Positions 47,557 to 56,284 of a DNA stretch of 64,000 nucleotides are shown piece after piece. The notes under the pieces are model-generated. The model made no database searches, was not told the DNA's origin, and saw only the letters and a list, made by a program, of their open reading frames with translations. The DNA lies in assembly GCF_001279695.1 (NCBI RefSeq), contig NZ_LGDD01000300.1:1-64000 (forward strand). Reading direction: 5' to 3'. The translations under genes and the position numbers were made by a program. How positions within the stretch are numbered: position 1 is the first letter of the stretch; every line of letters starts with the position of its first letter. This DNA comes from Streptomyces sp. WM6378. Lineage in GTDB: Bacteria; Actinomycetota; Actinomycetes; Streptomycetales; Streptomycetaceae.

Positions 47557-49176
47557 GTGACGCAGAGCCGACAGGGTGACGAGCCGCAGCTTCCGGCTGT
47601 GCGGCCCGCGCACGAGGGTGTCGTGCTGCCCGCCGACGGAAGCGGCCCCCGCGCCGGGGAGCCGCTGCCGGCGCCTCCTGGAGCCCAGCCCTGGGGTCAG
47701 CCCTGGGGCCCGCAGGGCCAGGCCTCCCAGCCGCCTCCCGTCGCGCCCCCGCAGGGACCGGCGACCTTCGGGCAGCCCCTGCCGCCCGAGAACGGCGGCG
47801 GGGACGCGGAGGCGACCCAGTACATAGCGCACATGCCGGGTAACCCGGGCAACTCCGGAGGTGAGGCCACGCAGTTCCTCGCGCCGGTGCCGGCCGGGAA
47901 CGGCGATGCGGAGGCCACGCAGTACATAGCCCCCGTACCGGGGAACTCCGGCGGTGAGGCGACGCAGTACCTCGCCCCCGTACCGGGGAACTCCGGCGGT
48001 GAGGCGACGCAGTACCTCGCCCCCGTGCCGGGCGGGCCGGCGAACTCCGGCGGTGAAGCCACGCAGTACATCGCGCCCGTGCCGGCCGGGCCGGGCGGCT
48101 CCGGCGGTGAGGCGACGCAGTACCTCGCCCCGGTGGCGGGCGGACCCGGCGCGCTGCCGCCCGAGCACGCCGGTGAGCCGAACCACTTCCTCGGGGCCCA
48201 GGCTCCGGGCGCCGACCCGACCCAGGTCCTGCCGCCGGTGCCGCCGGCCCCGCAGGACGCCCCGTACGGGATACGTCCAGGGGCGCCGGGCGACCGGCAG
48301 CCCCCCGCCGAGTTCGACAGCCTCTTCCGGGCCGACGGCCCGCCCCAACAGGGCGACGGGTCCGCGCAGTTGCCCCGCTTCCAGCCCTCCGTACCGCTGA
48401 ACCGGCCGCAGCAGCAGGCGCCCTACCAGCCGCCGCAGGCCCCGGCCCCGCAGTTCCAGCCGCAGCCGCAGTTCGCCGCCCAGCCCCCGTACCAGGAGCC
48501 CGCGGGCCAGCAGTCCGGGTACGAGCCGGAGGCGCCCCGGCGCAAGTCGCCCGTCGGCGTCATCGCCGCCGTCGTCGTCGGCTGCGCGGTCATCGGGCTC
48601 GGCGCGGGCGCGCTCCTGAGCGGCGGCGGGGACGACAAGAAGGACGACAAGCAGCCCGCGGCCGTCAGTTCGCCCGCCACCGGCGACGGCGGCGGCGCCA
48701 AGCCCGGTGACGACCCCGCCAAGGCGCAGGCCGAGGCGCTCGACAAGCTGCTCGCCGACAGTGGCAGCAGCCGGGACGCGGTGATCGGCGCGGTCGCCGA
48801 CATCCGCAAGTGCGACAAGCTCGACCAGGCGTCCGCCTCGCTGCGTTCCGCCGCGCAGCAGCGCGGCGACCTGGTGACGCGGCTCGGCCAGCTCTCCGTC
48901 GACAAGCTGCCCAACCACGACCAGCTCTCCGCCGCGCTCACCAAGGCGTGGCAGTCATCGGCGACCGCGGACAACTCCTACGCGGCGTGGTCGGACGCGG
49001 TCGCCGGGGACAAGGGGAAGAGCTGCAAGGGCGGGCACGCGAAGCGGACGAAGGACGCCGGGCAGGGGGACAAGGCCTCCGGGGAGGCGACCAAGTCCAA
49101 GCAGGAGGCCGCTGGGCTGTGGAACGCCATCGCCACCAAGTGGAACCTGACCAAGCGGGGAGCGACCCAGCTCTAG
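47557..49176 (+). CDS. Proline-rich single-span membrane protein with Thr-Gln repeat array
   Basis: This is a 539-residue protein. Residues 1-330 are low-complexity, Pro/Gln/Gly-rich and contain seven near-identical units EATQYIAPVP/EATQFLAPVP plus DPTQVLPPVP. A single transmembrane helix (VGVIAAVVVGCAVIGLGAGA) follows near residue 340, then a polar linker (GDDKKDDKQPAA) and an extracytoplasmic helical domain of about 150 residues (ALDKLLADSGSSRDAVIGAV, with two Cys) ending LTKRGATQL. Each repeat Thr has Ile or Leu at +3, like sites bound by FHA domains after phosphorylation, so the N-terminus could be a kinase/FHA docking array (inference). GTG start with AGGAG ahead. Confidence 0.8.
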   Translation: MTQSRQGDEPQLPAVRPAHEGVVLPADGSGPRAGEPLPAPPGAQPWGQPWGPQGQASQPPPVAPPQGPATFGQPLPPENGGGDAEATQYIAHMPGNPGNSGGEATQFLAPVPAGNGDAEATQYIAPVPGNSGGEATQYLAPVPGNSGGEATQYLAPVPGGPANSGGEATQYIAPVPAGPGGSGGEATQYLAPVAGGPGALPPEHAGEPNHFLGAQAPGADPTQVLPPVPPAPQDAPYGIRPGAPGDRQPPAEFDSLFRADGPPQQGDGSAQLPRFQPSVPLNRPQQQAPYQPPQAPAPQFQPQPQFAAQPPYQEPAGQQSGYEPEAPRRKSPVGVIAAVVVGCAVIGLGAGALLSGGGDDKKDDKQPAAVSSPATGDGGGAKPGDDPAKAQAEALDKLLADSGSSRDAVIGAVADIRKCDKLDQASASLRSAAQQRGDLVTRLGQLSVDKLPNHDQLSAALTKAWQSSATADNSYAAWSDAVAGDKGKSCKGGHAKRTKDAGQGDKASGEATKSKQEAAGLWNAIATKWNLTKRGATQL

Positions 49177-49188
49177 GCGCCGGGACGC

Positions 49189-50550
49189 TCAGCCGTTCGC
49201 CGCCGAGTTCTCCAGGGTTGAACTCACGTCCGTGAAGCCCCCCTTCAGGGAGACCAGGCGGCCGTCCTTCACCACCTGGAACGTCACCTGGCGGTTCACG
49301 ATGCGCGGGAAGTCCGGGGCCGCCAGCATGTCTTCGAAGCGCCAGCGCAGGTCGGGGGTGAGGCCGCCGGTGTTCACGCTGACGCCCTTGTTGAGCGCGC
49401 GCACCACGTCCACCGCGCGCACCGAGTCCTGGCCGAGGGACTCGACGATCTTCTTCAGGACCGTGTACGCGATCCAGGTGGTCTGCACCCCCGCGTCCGC
49501 CGCGTCGATCGCGTCGTCCCCGAAGGCCTGTTCGCGGATGACCTTCTTCATCGGGTCCCAGCGCGGATCGTCGGCCTCCGGGTACCAGCCGGTGACGTAC
49601 GCGCCCTCGAAGGGGCCGTCCTTACCGCCGGTGCGGTCGACGAGCGGCTGGCCGAGCGAGCCGATGACCGAGGCGACGCGCACCTTCTGGTCGTCGCTCT
49701 CCACCCGCCGGAAGGAGTCGAAGAAGGTTTCCGTGCGGTCGCCGAGCACGGCCGTCACGCAGCCCTTCTTCGCCTTCTGCTCGGCCGCCTTCTTGCCGAT
49801 CCGGCCCACGAGCGCCGGATCTGCCCCGGCCTGCACGAGCGCGCGCTGGGCTTCGGCGGTGTAGTCGCTGGCGTCCTCGGTCGTACGGATGTCGGTGACG
49901 GGCTTGCGGTGCGCGGCGAGCAGTCCGGCGTTCAGCAGGGTCGGCAGGAGGTCGCCAGCGATGGTGTCGGGGCGTACCAGGGAGACCTGTTCGCAGTCCG
50001 GGGCGAGCTGTTGGCCGCTGCCCGCGATGAGGGCGGCCTGGCCGCCGTTGACGGGGTAGGACAGCGCGCTGGTGAACTCCTGGTCGGATATGCCGTATCC
50101 GCCGAGATAGGGGATGCCGGCCACCTCAAGCGAGGGCATGAAGGCGCTGCCGTACTGGCTGTAGGAGCCGACGACCGCGACCGCGTTCTCCTTCACCGCG
50201 CGGCGTGCGCAGTCCGAGGCGCCGGTCGCCGTGTTGTGCTCGTTGCAGGTGAGGACGTTCAGCTCGTGCCCGTCGATGCCGCCGTTGGCGTTGACCCAGC
50301 GGGCGAACGCCTTGGCCATGGCGGGCATGCCGGGGGTGTTGGTGGCGGAGGTGCCGTCGGGCGCCCAGGTCATGACGGTGATGGGCTCCCTGGAGCCCCC
50401 CGCGACTCCAGGGAGTACACCGCAGCCGGTCAACAGGCCGGCGCCCACCGCCGAACACGCGGCGAACACGGTGGCCGTCGTGCTGATCGAACTGATCGAG
50501 CGGCGGGGCCTGGTCGAGCCCCGAGGACGCTGCCATCCGTAACCGGTCAT
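49189..50550 (-). CDS. Substrate-binding lipoprotein (branched-chain amino-acid ABC type)
   Basis: This is a 453-residue exported lipoprotein with lipobox LLTGC near residue 44 after an Arg-rich N-terminus. The mature part has the type I periplasmic-binding-protein fold of Leu/Ile/Val receptors: ARWVNANGGIDGHELNVLTC, DCARRAVKENAVAVVGSYSQ, GIPYLGGYGISDQEF and FEGAYVTGWYPEADDPRW. No permease or ATPase genes lie nearby, so it may be an orphan receptor or act in sensing. ATG 50550 chosen because the lipoprotein signal follows. Confidence 0.87.
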   Translation of the reverse strand: MTGYGWQRPRGSTRPRRSISSISTTATVFAACSAVGAGLLTGCGVLPGVAGGSREPITVMTWAPDGTSATNTPGMPAMAKAFARWVNANGGIDGHELNVLTCNEHNTATGASDCARRAVKENAVAVVGSYSQYGSAFMPSLEVAGIPYLGGYGISDQEFTSALSYPVNGGQAALIAGSGQQLAPDCEQVSLVRPDTIAGDLLPTLLNAGLLAAHRKPVTDIRTTEDASDYTAEAQRALVQAGADPALVGRIGKKAAEQKAKKGCVTAVLGDRTETFFDSFRRVESDDQKVRVASVIGSLGQPLVDRTGGKDGPFEGAYVTGWYPEADDPRWDPMKKVIREQAFGDDAIDAADAGVQTTWIAYTVLKKIVESLGQDSVRAVDVVRALNKGVSVNTGGLTPDLRWRFEDMLAAPDFPRIVNRQVTFQVVKDGRLVSLKGGFTDVSSTLENSAANG

Positions 50551-50732
50551 GTGCCCACACACTTCCGCCCCACGGGTAACGGGAAAGTGAGCATGCTTCA
50601 ACGCAGGGTGACGCACAGGTGAATTGCGGGGGCCCGTCGGGCGAGGGTTGTGGGGAACGTACGATCGAAAACGTGCAGCAAGGTTCAGCAAGCCCTTCCC
50701 GTCGCGGCCGTCGCTCCTCCACCATGGGCGGC

Positions 50733-51170
50733 ATGCCGTTGAATGACATGCCGTGGTGGCGCTGGCGTACGAACGTACGGTCCGCGCTGCACATGCTCTC
50801 CGACCCCGTCTTCCACGAGGAGACCTGGCTGGCCGGGCGCGAAGGGTTCGGGGACGTCACCGACGCCGTGTACCGCCTGGTCGAGGACACCTGGCTGGAC
50901 AACTGGTCCGCCGAGAAGTACGTCGGAACGATCTTCCGGGACTCGGGCGAGGCGGCCCTCGTCGACGTCGCCGTCCTGCGGGTGCTGCGCATCATGCACC
51001 AGGTCGGCGCCGACGCACCCGTCTCCGCCTACCTCGCCCACCACGCCTGGCCCGAGGCGGTGCGGGCGGCGCGCGAGGCGCATGTGCGGCTCGCGCACAG
51101 CGACGGCGAGGACCCCGACGCGCCGCCGCGCTCCCTCGAAGTGCTGAGGATCCTGACCCGCTCGGCCTGA
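50733..51170 (+). CDS. Conserved hypothetical protein
   Basis: This is a 145-residue soluble protein beginning MPLNDMPWWRWRTNVRSALH, the point at which I recall similar Streptomyces proteins starting; GTG 50673 would add 20 residues. Further landmarks: DPVFHEETWLAGREGFGDVT, YRLVEDTWLDNWSAEKYVGT, VDVAVLRVLRIMHQVGADAP. Trp-rich and helical, no signal peptide or membrane segment. Function unknown. purU starts 56 bases after the stop and may be co-transcribed. Confidence 0.8.
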   Translation: MPLNDMPWWRWRTNVRSALHMLSDPVFHEETWLAGREGFGDVTDAVYRLVEDTWLDNWSAEKYVGTIFRDSGEAALVDVAVLRVLRIMHQVGADAPVSAYLAHHAWPEAVRAAREAHVRLAHSDGEDPDAPPRSLEVLRILTRSA

Positions 51171-51226
51171 GGTCCGGATCCTGGTCCGGGGGCCGCCGGG
51201 GTGCCCGGTTGTGGCATCCTGCCTGG

Positions 51227-52078
51227 ATGACTGACCAGTACGTCCTCACGCTCTCCTGCCCGGACAAACAGGGCATCGTGCATGCCGTGTCGAGCTATCT
51301 GTTCATCACCGGCTGCAACATCGAGGACAGTCAGCAGTTCGGAGACCGCGACACGGGTCTCTTCTTCATGCGCGTCCACTTCTCGGCCGAGGCCCCGGTG
51401 ACCGTCGACAAGCTGCGCGCCAGCTTCGCGGCCGTCGGCGACTCCTTCCAGATGGACTGGCAGATCCACCGCCCCGAGGAGCGGATGCGGATCATCCTCA
51501 TGGTGTCGAAGTTCGGGCACTGCCTGAACGACCTGCTGTTCCGCTCCCAGTCCGGCGCGCTGCCGGTGGAGATCGCGGCGGTCGTCTCCAACCACACCGA
51601 CTTCGCCGAGCTCGTCGCCTCCTACGACGTGCCCTTCCACCACATCCCGGTCACCAAGGACACCAAGGCCGCGGCCGAGGCGCAGCTGGTGGAGCTGGTG
51701 CGTGAGGAGCGGGTCGAGCTGGTCGTGCTCGCCCGGTACATGCAGGTGCTCTCCGACGATCTGTGCAAGCAGCTCAGCGGGCGGATCATCAACATCCACC
51801 ACTCGTTCCTGCCGAGCTTCAAGGGTGCCAAGCCCTACCACCAGGCGCACGCGCGCGGTGTGAAGCTGATCGGCGCGACCGCCCACTACGTGACGGCCGA
51901 CCTCGACGAGGGGCCGATCATCGAGCAGGAGGTGGAGCGCGTCGGGCACGAGGTCACTCCGGCCCAGCTCGTCGCGATCGGCCGGGACGTCGAGTGCCAA
52001 GCGCTTGCGCGGGCGGTCAAGTGGCACGCCGAGCACCGCATCCTGCTCAACGGGCGCCGCACGGTCGTCTTCGCGTAA
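51227..52078 (+). CDS. purU: Formyltetrahydrofolate deformylase
   Basis: This is a 283-residue enzyme hydrolysing 10-formyl-THF to formate and THF, balancing one-carbon pools. Residues about 1-85 form an ACT domain (YVLTLSCPDKQGIVHAVSSY). The formyltransferase-fold catalytic domain has ILMVSKFGHCLNDLLFR, IINIHHSFLPSFKGAKPYHQ (Asn/His pair) and TAHYVTADLDEGPIIEQ (Asp). Length is normal. ATG 51227. Confidence 0.95.
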   Translation: MTDQYVLTLSCPDKQGIVHAVSSYLFITGCNIEDSQQFGDRDTGLFFMRVHFSAEAPVTVDKLRASFAAVGDSFQMDWQIHRPEERMRIILMVSKFGHCLNDLLFRSQSGALPVEIAAVVSNHTDFAELVASYDVPFHHIPVTKDTKAAAEAQLVELVREERVELVVLARYMQVLSDDLCKQLSGRIINIHHSFLPSFKGAKPYHQAHARGVKLIGATAHYVTADLDEGPIIEQEVERVGHEVTPAQLVAIGRDVECQALARAVKWHAEHRILLNGRRTVVFA

Positions 52079-52105
52079 GCCCGCGCCCGAGCAGCCCCTG
52101 AGGGC

Positions 52106-53485
52106 TCAGAGCCGGCTCAGTGAGGCGGCCGCGAACAGGACGTCCCTGATGGCCTCGCGGTCGCCGAGCTGGCCCACCGCCGCGTCCTCGGGCTGCACGT
52201 GGCCCGCGGCCAGCTTGCAGAACTCCACGCCGTCCAGGGCCACATGGGCCACCTCGTGCTCGGGCGAGGCGACGGCCGCCGGCGAGTCGAGCGGGATGTG
52301 CCAGTCGCCGCCGCCCACCCCTTCGATCTCCAGGCGCAGCGAACGGCCCGGCGAGCCCGCCGTGACGAGCCCCCGCGCGGGCGCCGCGAGGCCCGCCCGG
52401 CGGCGGCCGGCCAGCGTGGTGGGCAGGACACGGGCCGCCAGGTCGATCATGCGGTGCAGGTGGGCCCCGGACGGCGGGTCGTACGGATAGTCCACGGCCT
52501 CCGCGATGTCACCGGCGTGGATCCAGCACTCGAAGGCCCGGTCGAGCATCGCGTCCTGCAACGGAAGCGCGAACTCCCCGTAGGGGACGGCCAGTTCGGC
52601 CACGCCCCGGCCCGCGAACGACACCGTGCGGATCAGCGTGTGGGACTGCTCGCGCCAGGGCTCGCGGACCGTGCGGGTCAGCGGGTACTGCCCGGCCCGC
52701 CACAGGGCCTCGGTGCGCGCGGTCGGCCCGGCCGCGGCGGCCTCTGGGTCCAGCGGCACCGGCTCGTCGAGCCCGAGCGCGGTCGCGACGAGCGCGTCGA
52801 CGGCCATCAGGTGTCCGATGACCCCCGCGACCGTCGTCCGGCGGGTGGCCCGCCGCTCCTGCTCGAACCACTTCAGCCGCACCGGAGCGTGCCATTCGGC
52901 GTCCCCGAAGTCGTTGAGCAGTGCGTCGAGCCGGGCGGTCTCCGCGTCGTACGGGGCCGCCCACGCGGGCACCGGAATGCGGGCCGGGCGCCGGCCGAGG
53001 CAGTTCTCCAGGACGCGGGAGCGCAGCATCGGGTCCAGGTCGAGGCTGCGCTCGGCGTGCAGCAGGCCCACCGCGTCGCGCAGCCGCAGCGCCTCGTCGG
53101 CGCAGGGCGCGCACTCGGTGAGGTGCGCCTCGACGGCGTCGGTCTCCTCGGCGGAGCACGCGGCGAGGGCCCAGGCACCGAGCAGCGATTTCAGGACGGT
53201 GTGCGAGGGCGGGTCGGCGGCGGGGGCTTCGGACACCGTGGCTTCCGGCTCGGGGACGGCTTGCGGCTCCGGCTCCGGTACGGAGTGCGGTGCCGCGTCC
53301 ATCGAAGCCTGCGGAGCCGGCTCCGGCGGGGTGAAACGGTTACCCTCGCGTGGCCCGGGCACGAACGTGCCGGATCCGCCGCGCTCGCCGCCCGTCAGGT
53401 CGTCGCCCGCCGCCCGCGGTGACGGTATGCGCGGCGTGTTCTCGTCGTCGGGCGTGGGCTCGCCCTGCTCCATGGGCCCCGTCAC
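52106..53485 (-). CDS. Zinc-finger anti-sigma-like protein fused to mycothiol-dependent isomerase-type domain
   Basis: This is a 459-residue protein translated from GTG 53485, overlapping the ECF sigma stop (GTGA). Residues 1-80 are Pro/Glu-rich and disordered. At about 105-125 the anti-sigma zinc-finger pattern HLTECAPCADEAL (His-x3-Cys-x2-Cys) is seen, with a candidate fourth ligand upstream. The C-terminal 280 residues resemble the DinB-like/maleylpyruvate isomerase N-terminal family (RRTTVAGVIGHLMAVDALVA, AFECWIHAGDIAEAVDYPYD). It probably binds and restrains the upstream ECF sigma; the fused domain may sense thiol or electrophile state (inference). No transmembrane helix is visible. Confidence 0.8.
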   Translation of the reverse strand: MTGPMEQGEPTPDDENTPRIPSPRAAGDDLTGGERGGSGTFVPGPREGNRFTPPEPAPQASMDAAPHSVPEPEPQAVPEPEATVSEAPAADPPSHTVLKSLLGAWALAACSAEETDAVEAHLTECAPCADEALRLRDAVGLLHAERSLDLDPMLRSRVLENCLGRRPARIPVPAWAAPYDAETARLDALLNDFGDAEWHAPVRLKWFEQERRATRRTTVAGVIGHLMAVDALVATALGLDEPVPLDPEAAAAGPTARTEALWRAGQYPLTRTVREPWREQSHTLIRTVSFAGRGVAELAVPYGEFALPLQDAMLDRAFECWIHAGDIAEAVDYPYDPPSGAHLHRMIDLAARVLPTTLAGRRRAGLAAPARGLVTAGSPGRSLRLEIEGVGGGDWHIPLDSPAAVASPEHEVAHVALDGVEFCKLAAGHVQPEDAAVGQLGDREAIRDVLFAAASLSRL

Positions 53486-54063
53486 AACGCCCGTCCGTAT
53501 CCGGGCGGTGCGGCTCCTTCCGGCGGCCGGGTGTTGGCCGAGGAGAGCAGTTGCAGGCCGAGCCGCAGGCGCCGGCGCGCCTCGTCCTCGGTGATGCTGA
53601 GGTCGGCGGCGGCCTGCCGGTAGTCGCGGCGCTGGAAGTAGGCCAGCTCCAGGGCGGCGCGCAGCGGGGCGGGCATCGAGGTGACGATGTAGTCGGCGCG
53701 GGCCGCGGCCGAGGCCCGCCGCACCTTCTGCTCCAGCTCCTCGGTCGAGCACCCGCCGTTCTCCGCGTACGTGGACGCCTCGGACTGGCGCAGGCGCTGC
53801 ACGGCCTGGCGCTGGGTGAGCTTGGCGACCCAGGAGCGCATCGAGCCCAGCTTGGGGTCGTAGGCGTCCGGGTTCTCCCACACGTAGCCGAAGACCTCGC
53901 GGGTGATCTGGTCGGCCGCGTCCTCGTCGCTGAGCACGCGGTGGGCGAGGCTGTGCACCAGCGAAGCGAAGCGGTCGTACAGCTCGCCGAGCGCCGCCGC
54001 CTCGCCGCGCGCGAGGCGCTGCTGCATCCGGCGGTCCCACCGAGGTGGTGCGTCCTTCGGCAT
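53482..54063 (-). CDS. ECF-family RNA polymerase sigma factor
   Basis: This is a 193-residue sigma-70 group 4 protein. Region 2 is LGELYDRFASLVHSLAHRVL with DEDAADQITREVFGYVWENP. Region 4 is TSMPAPLRAALELAYFQRRD followed by the HTH QAAADLSITEDEARRRLRLG. It is coupled by a 4-base overlap to its likely anti-sigma. Its divergent upstream region (54064-54273) is shared with an anti-anti-sigma factor gene and shows no box I can identify with confidence. Confidence 0.93.
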   Translation of the reverse strand: MPKDAPPRWDRRMQQRLARGEAAALGELYDRFASLVHSLAHRVLSDEDAADQITREVFGYVWENPDAYDPKLGSMRSWVAKLTQRQAVQRLRQSEASTYAENGGCSTEELEQKVRRASAAARADYIVTSMPAPLRAALELAYFQRRDYRQAAADLSITEDEARRRLRLGLQLLSSANTRPPEGAAPPGYGRAL

Positions 54064-54273
54064 AGGCTCCCCAACCCTGTCGTTCCCCGCGTGTGCCCCT
54101 GTGCGCCCGTCCCTGTGTCCTTACGAATGTAATGCGACGGGCTGACAATGCACGGAGGTTTGCGTCAATTACGCCCCCGCGAAGGTGCCCGGTGGTAATG
54201 GCGTGTTTCGCGGGAGCCGGTCGGGGCAGCCGCGCAAGGAGGGGGCACGGCAGCACAGAGAGGGGCCTGCGGC

Positions 54274-54648
54274 ATGGCGCTGAGAGTGGACGAGGCCGAG
54301 CAGGGCACGTGGACGGTGCTGCGGGTGAGCGGCGAGCTGGACCTGGTCACCGCGCCCAGACTGCGCCGGCAGGTGCACGAGGCGGTAGCCGAGGGCCGCC
54401 GCGATGTGGTCCTGGACCTGTCCGGTGTGCAGTTCTGCGATTCGAGCGGCGTGGGCGTGCTGATAGCGGCCCGCCGCCTGCTGCGCTCCTGCCAGGGCCG
54501 GCTGCGCCTGATCCTGCCCGCGCGCGGCGCCCTGGACGGCAGCCATGTGAACAAGGTGCTCGCCGCGCTCGGGGTGCGCCGCCTGTTCGAGGTGTACGAG
54601 GACGTGGGTTCGGCCGCCGACGACTTGGCGGAGCCGCTCTCCGCGTGA
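54274..54648 (+). CDS. STAS-domain anti-sigma factor antagonist
   Basis: This is a 124-residue SpoIIAA/RsbV-like protein. WTVLRVSGELDLVTAPRLRR at the N-terminus and the phosphorylation loop VQFCDSSGVGVLIAARRL, with the acceptor Ser in DSSG, are intact. Such proteins bind and sequester anti-sigma kinases when unphosphorylated. A HATPase partner candidate lies at 61607, but pairing is not shown by sequence. ATG 54274. Confidence 0.92.
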   Translation: MALRVDEAEQGTWTVLRVSGELDLVTAPRLRRQVHEAVAEGRRDVVLDLSGVQFCDSSGVGVLIAARRLLRSCQGRLRLILPARGALDGSHVNKVLAALGVRRLFEVYEDVGSAADDLAEPLSA

Positions 54649-54752
54649 AGCCGAGCCGCTCCCCGCGTAAAGAAGTCCCCCTGAAGCCACCCCCTGCGGT
54701 ACTCCTCCGCGTAACCCTCTCGCCCGGCCGCCGTGAGTCGTACGCTCCGGAC

Positions 54753-55283
54753 ATGGACAGTATGAACAGTCCCGAGAGTGCGGAGTACGAGCGCAGGGTG
54801 GCCGCCCGTTTCGCCTCCTTCGACCAGGACGGCAACGGCTGGATCGATCGCGAGGACTTCTCGACGGCGGCGGCGGCGCTGCTCTCCGAGTTCGACACGA
54901 CGGCCCGCTGCGACAAGGGGCAGGCGCTGTACGGCGGTGCCGAGGCGCTGTGGCAGGGCCTGGCCGGGATCGCGGACGTGGACGGCGACCAGCGGGTGAC
55001 CCGGCAGGAGTTCGTGGGCGGCGCCCTCAAACGGCTGCGGGACCGCACGACCGGGTTCACCGAGATCGCCCGGCCGTTCCTGCACGCCGCGTTCGCGGTG
55101 GCCGACACGGCCGGCGTCGGCACGGTGTCCGTGCCCGACGCCGAGCGCGCGCTGCGGGCCCTCGGCGTCTCGCCCGGGGTCGCGGCGGACGTGGCCGTGA
55201 GCCTGGACGACGACGCCGACGGCCGCATCACCGAACCGGACGCGGTGACCGCGTTCACCGCCTACTTCACGACGATGCCGTAG
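54753..55283 (+). CDS. EF-hand calcium-binding protein (calerythrin-like)
   Basis: This is a 176-residue soluble protein with four EF-hand-like loops: DQDGNGWIDRED (loop 1), DVDGDQRVTRQE (loop 2, canonical), DTAGVGTVSVPD (loop 3, degenerate) and DDDADGRITEPD (loop 4). This arrangement is that of bacterial calerythrin/CabA-type calcium sensors or buffers. ATG 54753; a second Met lies three codons on (54762). It follows the STAS gene by 104 bases. Confidence 0.9.
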   Translation: MDSMNSPESAEYERRVAARFASFDQDGNGWIDREDFSTAAAALLSEFDTTARCDKGQALYGGAEALWQGLAGIADVDGDQRVTRQEFVGGALKRLRDRTTGFTEIARPFLHAAFAVADTAGVGTVSVPDAERALRALGVSPGVAADVAVSLDDDADGRITEPDAVTAFTAYFTTMP

Positions 55284-55301
55284 CGGGAGGCCCGTCGGGG
55301 C

Positions 55302-56246
55302 TCAGTGCCAGTTCCAGTCGATCAGTGTGCGCAGGGTGTCCGAGTGGAAGTCGGGGAAGTCCATCGGGACGACGCCCAGGTGGGTCTGCTGGCTCAGGCG
55401 AGCGGCGAGATAGCTCTGTACGCCGGGCATGATCGAGTCCGCGTTGACCTTGGGCCAGCCACCGCCCGCGTAGCTCGTGAAGTTGATGTAGAGCTGCGCG
55501 GAGTTCTGGTCGTTGTAGGCGTTGTCGAACTGCTGGGTCACCTTGGCGGTCTTCTTCGACGGCCAGGACAGGCCCTGATAGATGTCCTGGAGCTTGATGT
55601 ACTGGTTGGACAGGAAGTCGTTGTCGCCGCCCGGCCATTGCAGCACCGGCCAGTCGTTGTCGAACTGGGCGAGCAGCACGATCTTCCCGCGCGCCTCGCC
55701 GAGCGTGGGCACCCGGTCGGTGATCAGGAACCGGGACCGCCAGCCCTTCTGGTCGAGGTAGACGTTGAGGACGTTCTTGAAGTTGGCGCCGACGTCGTTG
55801 TTCGTCCCGTCCTCCTTCTTGAGCCGCATGAGGAGGACTTCACCGGCGTGGCTGTCGAGGAAGGCCGCGCTCTGGGTGAGCACGTCGCCGAACGTCATGC
55901 CCTGGTAGAAGGCGGCGTGGTAGATCCCGAAGGCGTCGTTCAGATGGCCTTCGAGCCCGTTGGCCCGGATGTCGAAGAAGCGGATGCCCTCCTGCAACTG
56001 CTGGGTGAGACCCCAGTTCTGGGTGTGCGACCACTCGGTGCCGTTGTTCGGGTTCGTGCAGCAGGAGTCGTGCGTTCCCGGGATCGTCATGCGCAGCAGG
56101 GACCGGCTGTCGGGCAGCGCCGCCATCCAGTTGGCGGGGTCCGCGCTCGCACGCGGCCGTACGGCGGCGTGGGCGGTGGCCGGGACGAGCGTGGTCGCAC
56201 CGATGGCGGCGGCGCCGAGTATGAGGTGTCTGCGGGTGAGTTCCAT
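55302..56246 (-). CDS. Secreted phosphatidylinositol-specific phospholipase C
   Basis: This is a 314-residue exported enzyme cleaving phosphatidylinositol to cyclic inositol phosphate and diacylglycerol. A Tat-type signal is visible (TRRHLILGAAAIGATTL). The catalytic histidines appear in MTIPGTHDSCC and GIYHAAFYQG, with RFFDIRANG between them, as in bacterial PI-PLC. The remaining (beta/alpha) barrel has LMRLKKEDGT and KIVLLAQFDNDWP. ATG 56246 chosen because the RR motif follows directly. Confidence 0.92.
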   Translation of the reverse strand: MELTRRHLILGAAAIGATTLVPATAHAAVRPRASADPANWMAALPDSRSLLRMTIPGTHDSCCTNPNNGTEWSHTQNWGLTQQLQEGIRFFDIRANGLEGHLNDAFGIYHAAFYQGMTFGDVLTQSAAFLDSHAGEVLLMRLKKEDGTNNDVGANFKNVLNVYLDQKGWRSRFLITDRVPTLGEARGKIVLLAQFDNDWPVLQWPGGDNDFLSNQYIKLQDIYQGLSWPSKKTAKVTQQFDNAYNDQNSAQLYINFTSYAGGGWPKVNADSIMPGVQSYLAARLSQQTHLGVVPMDFPDFHSDTLRTLIDWNWH

Positions 56247-56284
56247 GCGGTCCGTCCTCGTGGGGGAGTGGCAGGGCGCTGGGG

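Noticed and set aside
54093..54752. Long upstream extension of the EF-hand frame through the STAS gene region
   Set aside because: The STAS gene occupies this stretch in another frame with clear motifs; the EF-hand protein starts at 54753.
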